A program made the position numbers and the translations under genes. DNA of 64,000 nucleotides from Cryptomeria japonica (Eukaryota > Streptophyta > Pinopsida > Cupressales > Cupressaceae). The stretch covers positions 158,195,471-158,259,470 of the forward strand of contig NC_081411.1 of assembly GCF_030272615.1 (NCBI RefSeq). The letters are read 5' to 3'. Below the pieces are notes generated by a model. The model was not told the origin of the DNA. It saw only the letters and a list, made by a program, of their open reading frames with translations, and made no database searches. This document shows, piece after piece, positions 11,046-25,444 of the stretch. Positions within the stretch are counted from its first letter, which is position 1. The number at the start of each line of letters is the position of its first letter.

Positions 11046-12344
11046 TACACCTGGTTTTTTTTCCTTCCTTTCTTTTTCAAATGTCCCATCTCCTAGAAAC
11101 CCACTCCATAAATAGAATCCTTGAAGAGAGGCTCTCAAGGAAAAGGAAATAACCCTTGGCACATTCACTTCCAACCTCTTCCTAAATGCAACAATCGTCC
11201 TCTTACTCATCCAAATAGAAAGATTTGATCCTTTCTCACAACAACTCCCAAACATAGGTGCACAAAGAAAAACAAAAAAAAGGCCTTAAAGTCATAAAAT
11301 TTAAATTAATACCCCCTCAAAACACCCCAACCTCTAGCCTAATGACCTAGGGGCCTAATTTCATGGCACTAAGGTGATTTGGTGCGTAGGAAAAGCTTCT
11401 AAATGTGGAAACAAATAACACAATAATAAACATTCACCTCAACCAAATCACATACCATATTCATGAAGAAAATCACATACACAACATAATACACATTGGT
11501 CCTAACCCTTCCACATGGGTTAGAATCAGTTCAACTGAGGTATCACATTATGAGTTACACCGAGTCCCCCAAATGTCCATTGGCTTATCCTACCCACTTA
11601 GAAGAATATATTCTAAATTATGTGCATGAAGTATAATAAAAGTAAAACATCACATATATTTAGATTTCTCAATATCATCAAGTCCAACTAATCATCATAA
11701 GAGTAATGGTAGGGAACACATTAAAAAATAACATAATAAATTTATCTCCAACAATTCACAAGTCACCAGAATTATATATATCAACATTGTCCATCATATG
11801 ATAATGCAAAAAAAAAATGAGATCACCATGAGTAAGCATAAGATAAAGAGGTCCACCATATGAGCAAAGAGCATAATGCCAAGAGGTAACCACCTATGCT
11901 TAAAAACAAAATGTCTAAAGCATCATATTAAATAGTCCAACATAAGATCCATAACATGAAACAACAATAGTCTATGATTCAACAACTAACACAACATCTT
12001 TATCAAATACTATAACAATGATGTAACAATGATATAAAAATGTAGCATAGTGAATGTGAAAAAAAAAAGTTTTATTTACATAAATAATATAAAGTGGAAT
12101 AAATTACAAAAAAAATGTAATTAAAATTAGAAGAAGAAAAGGAATGAACCAAAATTTAGATAGAGAGATAATCAAATTATATTATTATTTTAACTCATTG
12201 TGATAATTGTTTTAAATGTTTTAATTTTAACATTATAATTAATAATTTTAGGGATACAATTCAAATAATTAACAATAATATTCTAATTATTAATTATATT
12301 ACAATTCTAATCCTAATTCTTGCTAGTTATTATAATTTTTTAAA
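11046..12344. other. No gene recognised
   Basis: AT-rich with a modestly GC-richer part at 11300-11600 (a run like CCCCTCAAAACACCCC near 11313). No supported gene, LTR end or RNA. Confidence 0.35.
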
Positions 12345-12850
12345 TTATTGGAATTATGGTTAGGGCTCGGTGTAGGGTGAAGGTTAAGGGTATATTTAGA
12401 ATTAGGGTTAGGAATATAGTTAGAGTCATAAATAGAGTTAGTGTTATGTGTAGAATTAACTTTACAATAGCAATTAGGGTTAGGGTTAGTAACAATGTCA
12501 TTCTAAAATTCTAGGGTTAGAATTGAAGTTATGGGTATGATTAGAATTAAGGTTATTAGTAGGGCTAGAATCAAGGGTTAATGGTAATATTGATGTTTTT
12601 GGGGCTAGGATTCAATTAGAGTTATCGTTTAATATGAGTTATTGTTTAAGTAGCATATATATTTAATAATATATATAAAATATGCTAAGAGATATCCTTC
12701 TTGAGTTGTTTATTCAATCTAGGTTTAGAATTAAAGTCATGGGTATGATTACAATTAAGGTTATAGATGGAGTTAATATCAAGGTTATAATTATGATTAA
12801 AGGTAAAATTGATGTTACAGAAGGGTTCAATTAAGGTTATGGTTTAATAT
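12345..12850 (+). repeat. Degenerate telomere-like tract, TTAGGG orientation
   Basis: Many GGTTAGGGTTAG-like steps with variant units such as TTAAGG, TTAGAG and TTATGG. Read as G-rich on the plus strand. It is far too degenerate and internal to be a chromosome end. Orientation is opposite to the tract at 14750-16620. Confidence 0.75.
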
Positions 12851-14749
12851 GGGTTCAATTTATATACTGCTGCTGCTCAATATTTTTAGTAATTATTTGT
12901 GGAGCAGTTGGCCCCATCAATATTTATCCTTACTGCTTAATTTTAAACAAAGACACGTTAACTTTGTATTAATAGTATTAATGTTGGAATGCAGTAGATT
13001 GCGGAAAAGATCATGAACCGACCATGCATTATCCCGCAAGAAATTCATGCTCAGCTGTATTTTTGAGCTGTTAGTTTGGATTTTAATTTGCAAAATGTCC
13101 ATGCAATTATTCAGTTTAGTTAAGTTGCTCTTAATTAAAGGATAAGGCAGCATATGCATGAAAATGATTAATATGCAAAGTCTATATAATAATCGTTGTA
13201 TGCAATGTAATGGTGTGTTTGAGAAAGACCTCTATCGAGGTAGCATGTAATCCTTTTTTTTAGTTGAATAAAGATATTAAATTTGTTTGTGTGTAAAACA
13301 ATCCTATGTGTGTCTTATCCATGTTTCTTTTCAAAATGGCCTACAATGGATATTCTGTGAACACCATTAAATATTTGTTAACATAAATGTTCATATAAAA
13401 TATTTTCTTTGTGCAGCCATTAGCAAACAAAGCATTTGGAGTGTTAAGCAAATACAACGAAAGGCAGTTTTAGGTACTTACTTCACTCCTCTCATGTGAT
13501 GATGCTTTAAAATTTATTCTGAAAGTTCTGCATTTTTTTGTTCTTGTTACCTGTTTGTCATTTAAAATTTAGGTACTTACTTCGCTGCTCTCATGTGATG
13601 ATGCTTCTATGTTTGTTTACGGGTTAATTTGGGGTCTATTTTTCAAAAAGCCGTCGAAAAAATAATTAAGCCGAGAGGCTTCCTTAATTAATATAGAAAC
13701 AGTTACGAGAAAAGTAATTTCGAGATAGAAAAGGGATCAAAAATAAATTTTCTTAGGTCAATTCCATTGCCGTTTGGATTATAATTTTATTTTTCATAAA
13801 AGCATAAGCCTGCTAGCCCTTAAAATAGTAGGGGCGGAACTAGAGAGAGTTTTTTACTTACAAGCTTGGTATATTTAGTTTATTTGATATGATGTGTATA
13901 TTGATAAATAAATTATGACAATTAATATGTTTATATATCTTGGAATCAAAGTATCCAATCATTAATACATTATGATAATTAATATGTCTATATATCTATA
14001 AATTTTATTGGTATTCTTAATAAAATTTATCAAATAAAAACTAAAATATAATATATTATGTTTTATTTCTGGGTTGAGCTTAACTGGTTAAAACAAAACC
14101 CAAGTTCAATTCCCAATAAGGACATTTGAAATGGAATTCTAAGCTGTGATTAGCCTTCCAAAAAAAAAAAAAACATACTATGTTTTATTTCTCCCACATC
14201 TATATCTAATATAAAAATGATTAATGAGTTTTCAATTAAATCATATTTTTTCTATTTTTTCTATTTGTCAATTGTAAATTTCAAAAATCAATTGAAAATA
14301 AACTAATTGTTAATCCAATTAACTACTAAAACAGTAGAATTTATTTTCATTTTAGAAGTTAATAGAATAGAAATGTATATCTAAAAATCTATATTTTAAT
14401 TTTATTCTATAATTGATGATTTATTTAAAAATTAAAAAAAAAGGAAAAAATGAGTTTGATTTTAGAATTTAAATTGATTTATGGGGGAAAGGGAAAATGG
14501 AATAGAAATGTTACTATATATTTTATTATCATAAACCTAATTTAATGCTAACTCTAATATTGAATAGAAATGTTACTTATATATTTTATTATAGTAGACC
14601 TAATTGAACCGTAACTCTAATATATTTTATTTAATGGAATAGAAATGTTACTTATATATTTTATGATCATCAACCTAATTGAACCCTAACTCTAATATAT
14701 TTTATTTATTGGAATATAAATGTTACTTATATATTTTATGATCATAAAA
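12851..14749. other. Non-satellite spacer between telomere-like tracts
   Basis: AT-rich. A splice-acceptor-like TTTCTTTGTGCAG at about 13406-13418 precedes a short non-repetitive stretch (CCATTAGCAAACAAAGC), a weak exon candidate. AATAAAG near 13268 resembles a polyadenylation signal. At 14500-14900 imperfect repeats of a TTACTTATATATTTTAT type with GAATAGAAATG occur about every 60-120 bp. No gene is supported. Confidence 0.35.
13473..13610 (+). repeat. Direct repeat, spacing about 101 bp
   Basis: AGGTACTTACTTCRCTSCTC followed by TCATGTGATGATGCTT appears at about 13473 and again at about 13572, with two base differences. Confidence 0.8.
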
Positions 14750-16620
14750 TATATTCCATTTCTTTTAACCTTAACTATAATCCTAAAATTATGCCCTAGC
14801 TATATCTTGAATTGTCATATAACCATAATTTAACACTAACTATAGAAATGAAATAGAAATGTTACTTATATATCTATAAACAATTTAGAAAGTTATTGGT
14901 GTTTTTTTCTATTCCAATTATGATCATATTCCATTTCTTTTAAACTTAACTATGACCCTAAAATTATACCCTAACTATAACTTGAATCGTCATATAACCA
15001 TAATTTGGCACTAACATGATATAAATCCAAACCCTAACCCTAACCTTATGATATAAAACCTAATCCTAGAAGTAATTATAACAATAACACTAAATCCTAA
15101 TCCTTACAACAATTATCACCCTAACCATTAACCTAACCCTAACCAAATTAACATAATTGTACCAATGATGTAAACCCTTACTACAATCATAAATCTAACT
15201 CTTAACATTAACCCTTACCTATGACATAAACCCTAATCTTAGACATAATCCTAAGCATAACACTAAATCCTAAGCCTAACAACAATCTTATTCTATGTTA
15301 CATCTCTTAATCCTAACCCTAACCCTATGATATAAACCCTAACCATAGACATAACCCTAACCATAATTCTAAATATTAAGCCTTTGAACCACAATCATAA
15401 ACTCAACCATAACCCTAACCTTGATGCTAATCCTAACCCTAACGTTGTGATATAAACCCTAACCCTAAATGCAAAACTAACCATTATCATAAATCTTAAT
15501 CCTAACCCTAATCCTAATTTGATGATATAAACCCTAAACCTAGAAATAATCATAATAATAATACTAAATCCTAAGCCTAACAACAATCGTAACCCTAACT
15601 TTAAACCCTAAATCCAAACCTTAACCGTTAACCTAACTCTAACAATGATATAAACCCTTACTGCAATCCTAACCCTAACCATTAACCTAACCCTAAAAGT
15701 AATAAAAACCATAACTATAACCCTAACCCCGATCCTTAACCGTGAGTATAACCCTATGATATACATCCTAACCCTACACATAATCCTAACCATAACCATA
15801 AATCCTAAGCCTAAACATAGTCTTCACCCCAACCTTGACCCTGACTCTAACCATTAACCTAGCCCTAACAATGATGTAAAATCTATCTATAATCCCTAAC
15901 CGCAACCCTAATCATATGATATAAATCCTAACCCTAGACAAAACCCTAAACATAATTCTAAATATTAAGCCTAACCACAATCTTAAACTCAACCATAACC
16001 TTAACCATTATGCTAACCCTCACCCTAACACTGTGATCTATAAACTATAACCCTAAACATAAAACTAACCATAAATGTAAATCCTAATCCTAACCACAAT
16101 CTTAACCCTAACCCTAATCATGATGTAAATCCAAACCCTAGCCATTAAAATAACCCTAACAATGATGTAAACCTTACCTATAATCCTAACCCTAACCTAT
16201 AACCCTAACCCTACACATAATCTTAACCATAACCCTAAATCCCAAGCCTAACCACAATCTTAACACTAACTGTAACACTAAACATGATGTAAACCCTAAC
16301 TATAAACCTAATTCTAACCTTAACCCAGACATAATCCTCACCATAATAATAAATCCAAAGCCTAACCACAATCTTAACCCTATCCCTAATCCTAATCTTG
16401 AAGTAAATCCAAACCCTAATCATTAACCTAACCCTAATAGTGATGTAAACCCTAACTATAATCCTAACCCTAGATCATAGCCCTATGATATAAACCATAA
16501 CCCTACACACAATCCTAACCATAACCCTAAATCCTTGCCTAATCAAAATCTTAACACTAACCATAACACTAAACATGATGTAAATCCAAAACCCTAACCA
16601 TTAACCTAAGCCCAACATTG
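14750..16620 (-). repeat. Degenerate telomere-like satellite, CCCTAA orientation
   Basis: About 1.9 kb dominated by CCCTAACC, CCTAAC and variants; hexamer-like CCCTAAC units outnumber the plant heptamer CCCTAAA. A longer irregular repeat is superimposed: GATATAAACCCTA and close variants recur near 15329, 15449, 15523, 15647, 15749 and 15918, and GATGTAAACC phrases alternate with them. This is an interstitial satellite derived from telomere-like repeats. ORFs in it are low-complexity artefacts. Confidence 0.85.
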
Positions 16621-16631
16621 ATACAGTACTA

Positions 16632-16654
16632 TTAATCACCTTCTAAAATATTTT
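16632..16654 (+). repeat. 23-bp direct repeat, left copy
   Basis: Identical to 19813-19835 (core CACCTTCTAAAATATTTT). Marks the end of the telomere-like satellite. Confidence 0.85.
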
Positions 16655-17777
<1,123 letters not shown>

Positions 17778-17944
17778 AGTTGATTTTCAATCCATTTAAA
17801 ATAAAATAGAAATATTTTTTTTAATCATAAAATAAATCACATTTAATTAAAACTAGACTACATATTAAACAAAATAACAAATAATATTTTAAATAAAATT
17901 AAAAAAAATATTTATTGGACTGTTGTTCGCTGCACCCCCTTTCT

Positions 17945-18440
17945 CCACCACGTGGTGGTGTTGGTGTTGTCCAACACCCACCACCACTAGTGGTGGTGGT
18001 GCTGCCCAGCACCACCCACCACACTACGTGGTGAGTAGTGCTTCCTAGCACGCACCAGGCCAACACGCGGCCCCTTTTTTTGTATATATTGTTTTTTAAT
18101 TTATTTTTTTATTCAAAATTTTCTAAATTGAAACTTAAGAATTTTTATTTGTTTTTTAATCAAAGCATTGGTGTCAATAAATTGAGCTATATTATTATGG
18201 TGGTGGGTGTTGGACAACACCACCCACCACACTACGTGGTGAGTAGTGCTTCCTAGCACCCACCACCACGTGGTGGTGCTCACAGCACCAGACCAACACG
18301 TGGCCCCTTTTTTGTATATGTTTTTTTTTAATTTTTTTTTTAATTCAAATTTTTCTAAATTGAAACTTAAGATTTTTTATTTTCTTTTTAATCAAAGCAT
18401 TGGTGTCAATCAATTGAGCTATACTATTGTAAAAATCATT
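17945..18440. repeat. GC-rich palindromic minisatellite (CCACCAC/GTGGTGG) with T-rich tail, duplicated
   Basis: Dense palindromes such as CCACCACGTGGTGGTG (near 17945) and CCACCACTAGTGGTGG lie in AT-rich DNA. The block plus its T-rich tail is duplicated: GTGGTGAGTAGTGCTTCCTA occurs near 18030 and 18238 (offset about 208 bp), each followed by GGCCCCTTTTTTTG and by AAGCATTGGTGTCAAT. The layout (TA microsatellite, AT-rich spacer, GC palindromes, T-rich stretch) resembles the middle of the long LTR family at 22133, 38964 and 52799. Confidence 0.8.
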
Positions 18441-19812
18441 TATAATTGTTATCATTTAATTCTTGAATAGCATGTTTATGTTTGTAGAAGGAAACAACTC
18501 ATAGAAAATAGAAAGTTGCATTTTTAATTGTAGCTTTAAATGTTTCCTATAAAATAAAACTTGAACTAATTATAATTGGTAACATCTATTTCAATGTATT
18601 ATAGCTTAAAAAAATTTCTATTGATAAAGATTTCCAAAATAAAAAATCTTATTTGAAAATATTGATGGACTTTATTTACAATTGTTTGTGTAAGAAGCAC
18701 AGAAAATGTTCTCAATCTCTTTGCCCACATAATCAAAAATATTTTGAATTCTTTGAAATTTTATAATAGAAAGCATTTTAAAGAGCATCAATACAATTTA
18801 TTTAAAACCTTCCTATATCAACAAGACATACTGTAACACAAATTCTACATAATGAAGTATATAAGCATCCTAGAGTGAATATCAGCTAATCTCATTGTAA
18901 TAAATAAAAGGGTGAATTCGCTGAGAGATAATCAAGTTGTATAAAACAATATTTTTTTCTATGTTGCCCCAATTTTGACACACTTACAAGATAAGAAAAG
19001 GAAATAATGATGGCAAGTAGCAAACGAAATAAAATAAGCTATAAAAGCAATGATAAATAGATTCATGATTTGAACAATGAAACAATATATGAGATAAGAG
19101 AAATAAAGCTCATAAATTATACATTTTACTCTCCTCTCTACAATCAAACAAAAGATAAATCAAGTAAACAAACAAAATTTAAAAAATAGCATTCAATGGT
19201 GTTTATCGAGAATCAATTGCATCTAAATACTCATATTTACCAAAAAAAAATAAATCCATATCATAATCCGGACATGGTAATTTTGAGTATCCAGTTCTCT
19301 TATATTCAAGCTATAATTTTAAATTGTTCATATATGCCCTTCTATCTACTATTCAAGCAAATACAAAAGTACAAAAAAATAACACGCTTTGCTTTATTCT
19401 TGCCAAAAGATAAATAAAAACATGAAAGCCCTAAATTGAAGGAAGGAGATTAATCTTATCCAAGGGATGAGATTGATCCCTCTCGGAATAAAAAATAATC
19501 AGACCTAATAAAAAATCAGACCATGATCTATGTATTCTAAATTTGAATCTTATCCGAGAGATAAGATTGATCCCTTTGGGAGGTTAATCTTTATATTAAT
19601 TGCCCATGGGCCTACTCTTCTTTTGTAATTTTTTTCTCATTTTTTTTATTGATGTATATTTTTTATTTTTTCTGTTGAATAGACCTGTGAAGTAGGCAAT
19701 TCACCATTCACCATGCTTGGATTGGACATTCTTTTGTATAAATAGATGTAACTGAGATTTTGTTTGATATTATGCCTAAAATAAATATGGTACTTTGGTT
19801 TTATACGGTATG
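18441..19812. other. No gene recognised; inverted motif and TATA-like box near the end
   Basis: AT-rich. Around 19450-19590 the phrases GATTAATCTTATCC and GATAAGATTGATCCC repeat in direct and inverted form. TATAAATAGATG near 19738 could be a promoter or LTR TATA box. No LTR ends were identified. Confidence 0.3.
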
Positions 19813-19835
19813 TTAATCACCTTCTAAAATATTTT
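19813..19835 (+). repeat. 23-bp direct repeat, right copy
   Basis: Identical to 16632-16654; its last four bases overlap the start of duplicated unit A. Confidence 0.85.
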
Positions 19836-22132
19836 GTACATCTTATGGTGAATAAACTTAAAACATCTATTAATTATAAGAAGTGAATAATACTTCTTAA
19901 GATTGTAATACTATGTAAAACAATCTATTAGTATTCATGAGTTACTTTATATGGTACATTAAAATAGAGGTAATGGTAGGAGTTAATCTAATATAAGCAA
20001 GCAGAAAGAGAGAAGAAAATGATATACCTTTGCTAGTAGTGCCTTATTAATTGTTAATCGTGCATATTTATTTAATTTAAATTTATAGAACATGAATGAA
20101 TTGTCATGCTTAACTTATGTGACAGGTTAGTAATTGGGATTGAAATGTATCTTGTCTATTAGTTAAATCAGTAATACGATTCTTTATGTGATAGTTAAAT
20201 GCTAAATAGTATATATGTGGATATAAAAGAAAATGGATGTTATTACTCCTTTCATGATAATTCTTAGCATAGATTGAATTAATGCTTGCACTTGCAATAT
20301 TTTCATATGAATATGAATGTAAACTAAATGAATGATTGCACATATTTTTGAGATCAATGACATGAACAATAACATTAAACGAAAAACTTACACTATCATT
20401 GGTAAAGCATGTGAAATACAAGATTCTTGTAGATGTAGTAAGATACTTGAAAACTGGAATAACACTAAGGCTGAAAACTATTATGGAACTTAGTAAATAA
20501 ACATCATTAGATGCTAAATGATAATTTTTACAATTGTGTTATGGCTGTCATAAAACTAATGTTGCATAAATGATATTATGAACATGTAGAATTGCATATG
20601 TAGGTTAATGAGCATGCCTTGGTATATGCATTTAATAATGGACAACAATAGTAGTATATTATGTAAATCATATGTTATAGGTTAAAATGAATACATGCAT
20701 TGAAGTTTTGGTCCATGGTATGGTTAAATCATTAGTATCATGGAAGTGGCTAATATGATGATGGTAAATTAAGTATCGATCATAAACCAAATGATGTAGG
20801 AACTAGTAGTGACATCAATAACCTAGAGAAATGTTAAAACCTTGTAATGTCTTCACTTGTGTCAGTAATATTATATAAAGAGCAATAGATAAACACTTAG
20901 CATTGTTTTCAATCCATTGAACTAAAACATTAACTTAGTGTCTAGTTTGAGTAGATGAAACCTTATTAGTAAACAAAAAAAAATTATTCCATTCTTTTGG
21001 ACCTAGTTGTAGTAAGTTTCCCTAGGGTTTGTTGGTGGGAGCTACATAAAGACCCTTCGATGGAATACTATGGACTATTTGAAACCTCCCACCAACATTA
21101 TCTAGTCACAATATAAAATTTTCAACATGTAAATAGAAAATATTTTATGAAACATTCTACCATGTTAGGAAGCTTAGTGATTTTCTTGTTGTCTTCCAAC
21201 TTTAGACATGTCCGATATAATCTTCCAGTACAAGAAAAATAGTGTCATGAATGTCTAGCTAGAACTGCATTGTCATTTTACAATTTGAATTTTTGACTTC
21301 TAAAACATTTATTAGATCTTATGGGTCTTATTTTTAGTACCATTAGGACAATTATAACATCCATTATATATTCTACCATATGAAATACATCTTTTATAAA
21401 AATATCTTCTATTCGTATGTAACATTGTTGAGATACATATCATGAAAATGTGTAACTAAAGATCCAAACATTACCTCAATTAAAGAAAAGTCCTTTTCAA
21501 CATCTAGGATAGGTCTATAAAATCTAAAATGTAGTAGAATAGTGATAATGTACAATAGAAAAATACATTCCATGACATGTTAATTTCTAAAAATAAAATC
21601 AACAACTTATTTTGTTGAAAGATGATGTATTCCCTAGAATCATTTGTTGGCATATACTTGAATTTCCTCACAAATCCATTTAAAATCTTAGTGGCCAAAG
21701 AATCATCAACAAAATCAACTGTGATGGAAATACCGTTTCCTCTATGAAAGAAAAAAAAATACCAAGAAACAATCTTTTTTAAAAGATAATCTATCGCCTT
21801 CCTTTGAAATGCCCATTTTTGTAGCTCATCAACCCCATCATTACAAAACAAAAAGATCCTCCATCCATTATACTCCTTCAAATGACTAACATTCAAACTA
21901 ATTTATGCTTTAATATTTTGAAAGGATGAATAATTTTAAACTTCTTATCATGCCTTACTAATATTTCCTCTAAACTTTTAAAATTCATGTTATCAAGTTT
22001 CATGATTTCCAAACTTTGCATTGAAAGACGAATAATTATCTTTCTTGAAGAACCACAAATTATTGTAGATCCACCTATGAGATGTGAAATATTAAATTTT
22101 TAGAGATGATTGGTTACCTTTTCAAGTCCTAC
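19832..22132 (-). repeat. Duplicated unit A, pre-LTR part (partner 49948-52248)
   Basis: Collinear and roughly 90 percent identical by eye to 49948-52248, beginning at TTTTGTACATCTTATGG in both. On the minus strand both copies keep protein-like stretches: one near 22090-21900 begins GGSTIICGSSRK and ends KHKLV before a TGA shared by both; another at 20110-20421 shares YPHIYYLAFNYH with 50223-50483. I do not recognise a family. Stops and frame changes make it a pseudogene or transposon remnant at best. Both copies run without a break into the same LTR start. Confidence 0.7.
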
Positions 22133-23982
22133 TATAATGCCCGGCTAGGAAACCCTAAAGGATTCAACTAAAACACTCAAAAAGGAGTGGATTTTTTTTT
22201 AAACAATAACAAACATACAATTGCATTAAGATAAAAGATTGCATTTAATTTCAAAATTGGAAGACTTAAACTAAAACTTCTAAAGGGTTTCCCAATGTGA
22301 ATTACTTAATTAAACTAATCAATACTTTAGATAAATTAATCCACACAAGATATTATTAAACATTCGAAAACTTAAATAAAGTAGAAATGATTGAATAATA
22401 CATCTGCATTTAATAACATAAAAATTCCTAAAGCCACATTTATAACAATTCATTCCATTACATTAAATTAATAATTACATTTAATTAAATAAAAGTATAA
22501 CATCTAAGTCTCTTCACAACTACATTGCATTTACATCAGAAGGTCTCATAATGATACATCAAGTTTTCATCAGAACTACATCTTTGCCATGAAGGCATAC
22601 ATAAACATATGATACATCCAACCACATAAGGTCCAAGAGATACAAAAAAGATCCAAAAAGAGCAAGAGAATCCAAGTGGTACATGGAGATGAGCAAATCC
22701 AAGAGAGCAAGCTAGAGCATGTGCGAAGCCAATCCTCATAGAACTAGAACAAAACAACAGATCAAAAATGGCACTACCACCCGACCATGTGGCCCAAAAA
22801 GGAACCACCCCTCTGTGATAGGAGATAGAAATAAGGCCCTCAAGAAAACAACAAACAATACAACACACGGTCTAAACATTTCAATGGGTATCCATATAGG
22901 ACATAAACATACATATATGACTCCAATAAGAATGCTCTAGGTATTACCAACAAGTTTACACATTAGTGAACATAAGGGAAGAGTGTCAACGCATGGTTTG
23001 GAATGGGTTATCCTGGTAGGCCTCCATAGGCCTCGGCTCCTATCATGGGTTATCCTCGCAACCTCTCCCGAACCCTCGGCCCCCATCCAATCATGCATGC
23101 ATACCCAACAACCTTTCGTGAGGACAAGGTAGTTTTTTTTGCCATTCCAAGCTTTCCCATTGCATCCTGAGTCTATAAGAGCACTCAACCATAAGCGGGG
23201 CACACTTAGTCTTGCTTAATATTTTAAACTATCCAACCCCCTGATAAATTATTAGGTTATCACTCAATTATCCACCTTTTGAGGGGTTATCTTGGCAGCT
23301 ACTTTTGGCCCCGAACCCCACTCGGAAGTCACTCTCCCTCATGACACTACACAACCTCCAAAATACTCCAAGACAAGGATATAAAGACAAACAACACTCA
23401 AGGAGTTCAAGCACAAATGAAAAAGAAATGTGGTTAAATAAACCTCTACCAAGGTTTGAACCAACAGGAGGTAAAGCAATTGACTTCACAGTCAACTCAC
23501 ATCATGAGACCACATGAAGAGCAAATGAAGTAAAATTCAAGACCATAGAAATTTAACAAAACATTCCCAAGGTAAAGAATCATTACTAAAATGATTCAAG
23601 AAATCACAACAATACCCTTAAAACATAACCAATAAACTTTCCCAAACAACATTTAAAAAAATAGACATTGATTTTTAAAATACACAAAAAGACATTACAA
23701 TTACATAGCTCGAACATTCCCTCTTTTAACATTACATCTAAAATTCCCTAGTAGAAGGATAAGCCAAGAATTGAAACACCTCTAATATATAATATATTCA
23801 AACATTACACCAAATACTTAACTATACAAAATTTTCCTTTTTAAACTAAAGTATTAAAAAAGGCTTGATTAACCAATTATTTTTTTAATTTATCCAAAAT
23901 TTACTTAAAACTTAATCAAAGCCTCATTTACATTAAAAAACTTTTTTTTTTCAAATTAACCATCATTAATAATCTAATACTG

Positions 23983-24103
23983 ATCTCTCTCTCTCTCTAC
24001 ATACGTACATACATACATACATACATACATACATACATACATACATACATACACAAACATACATACATGTATGTATATACATACATACATGTATGTATAT
24101 ACA

Positions 24104-24139
<36 letters not shown>

Positions 24140-24560
24140 TATATACACATACATACATACATACATACATATAGATATATATATATAGATATATATGTAT
24201 ATACATATGTATGTATATACATGTATATATATATATATACATATATATGTATGTGTGTATATATATATACATATAGATATATATAGATATATATGTATAT
24301 ACATATGTATGTATATACATATATATACATATGTATGTATATACATATATATACATATGTATGTATATATATGTATATACATACATATGTATATACATAT
24401 ATATCTATATATATCTATATTTATATATATATACACACATACATATATATGTATATATATATATATACATGTATATACATACATATGTATATACATACAT
24501 ATATATATACATGTATATATATATATATATATGCATGTATATATATATATATATATATGC

Positions 24561-24595
<35 letters not shown>

Positions 24596-24762
24596 CATAT
24601 ATATATACATACATATATTTATATATACATGTATATATATATATATACATACATATATGTATGTATATGTATATATATATATATTTATATATGTATGTAT
24701 GTATATGTATATATATATATATACATATACATATACATACATATATATACATATATATATAT

Positions 24763-24808
<46 letters not shown>

Positions 24809-24823
24809 ATATATATATATATA
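23983..24823. repeat. Compound microsatellite (TC)n-(ATAC)n-(TA/TATG)n
   Basis: About 840 bp of alternating TATG, ATAC and TA units starting with a short TC run. Several Tyr/Ile/Met/Cys-only ORFs on both strands are artefacts. The homologous position in LTR B (57676-58084) also starts TCTCTCTCTACATACAT but is shorter. Confidence 0.97.
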
Positions 24824-24884
24824 AAATAATAAAATAAAAATAAACTTAATAAAAATATATATATTATAATTACTCGACAACTCT

Positions 24885-24950
24885 GGAACAAGAAACCACA
24901 GTCGTGGCTTACACAATGGGTCGAGCCTTGGCTCCCCATGACCAGAAACA
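24885..24950. repeat. Small GC-richer block in LTR A
   Basis: Contains CAGTCGTGGCTTACAC and GAGCCTTGGCTCCCCATG, resembling GAGTCGTGGCTTCCCC and CCATGG units of LTR C (39905-40065). It follows the microsatellite, as the GC blocks do in other copies. Confidence 0.5.
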
Positions 24951-25120
24951 AAATCAATTTGTAATAACTAATATTTTTCCAGAAGGTTACTATGCTCATG
25001 ATTAAACAGAGAATCTTTCAATTAAACAAACAATACACAAATAAGGAACATCACACACACAGGGATTCTTAATCGGTAATCTCTAAAACCCCTCTTAAGT
25101 GTGCACATAGGGATAGAGCT

Positions 25121-25444
25121 TGTAGGAGAAATTCCACCTTTTGTGGTCTTATTTTGCTATTACATTCCACATTCGGTGGGTCATCCACCTCTTGTGGAAT
25201 ATTATATTATTTCTCCTACTTTCCCCTAGTATTTCTTACCTACCCTTGTTTCTCATTGAGCCACATGTCATAATTGTGTGCTCATACATCCAAATGGCCT
25301 TGCCTATATAAACAGGCCTATATTCATTGTATTGGTTAATCTAGTTGATTTTTTGCATATTGATGAGAATACAGTTTGTTCTTGTCATTCTATTGTCTCT
25401 TTTTATGCTTTTCATTGTGCCCTTGATCTTGGCAAAATCCTACA
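25121..25444 (+). mobile_element. Solo Ty1/copia LTR (324 bp) nested in LTR A
   Basis: Begins TGTAGGA and ends TCCTACA, a perfect 7-bp terminal inverted repeat. Related to the minus-strand LTR at 3508-3825. TATATAAA near 25304-25311 is the probable TATA box. No primer binding site follows, so it is not a 5' LTR of an intact element. The flanks GAGCT and GATTT do not match, so no target duplication is seen. Confidence 0.88.

Noticed and set aside
15395-16423. Several minus-strand ORFs rich in Arg, Val, Ile and Tyr
   Set aside because: Translations of the telomere-like satellite, low complexity and not conserved.
14750-16620. A true chromosome end
   Set aside because: Units are highly degenerate, flanked on both sides by ordinary repeats, and a second tract faces the opposite way.
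22536-23517. ORFs of 70-110 codons on both strands in LTR A
   Set aside because: They overlap one another and are disrupted in LTRs B, C and D; the sequence is conserved as LTR, not as protein.
23966-24999. ORFs up to 316 codons on both strands made of Tyr, Ile, Met, Cys, Thr and His
   Set aside because: They are translations of a TA/TATG microsatellite; the same happens at 57595-58325. No biological reading is supported.
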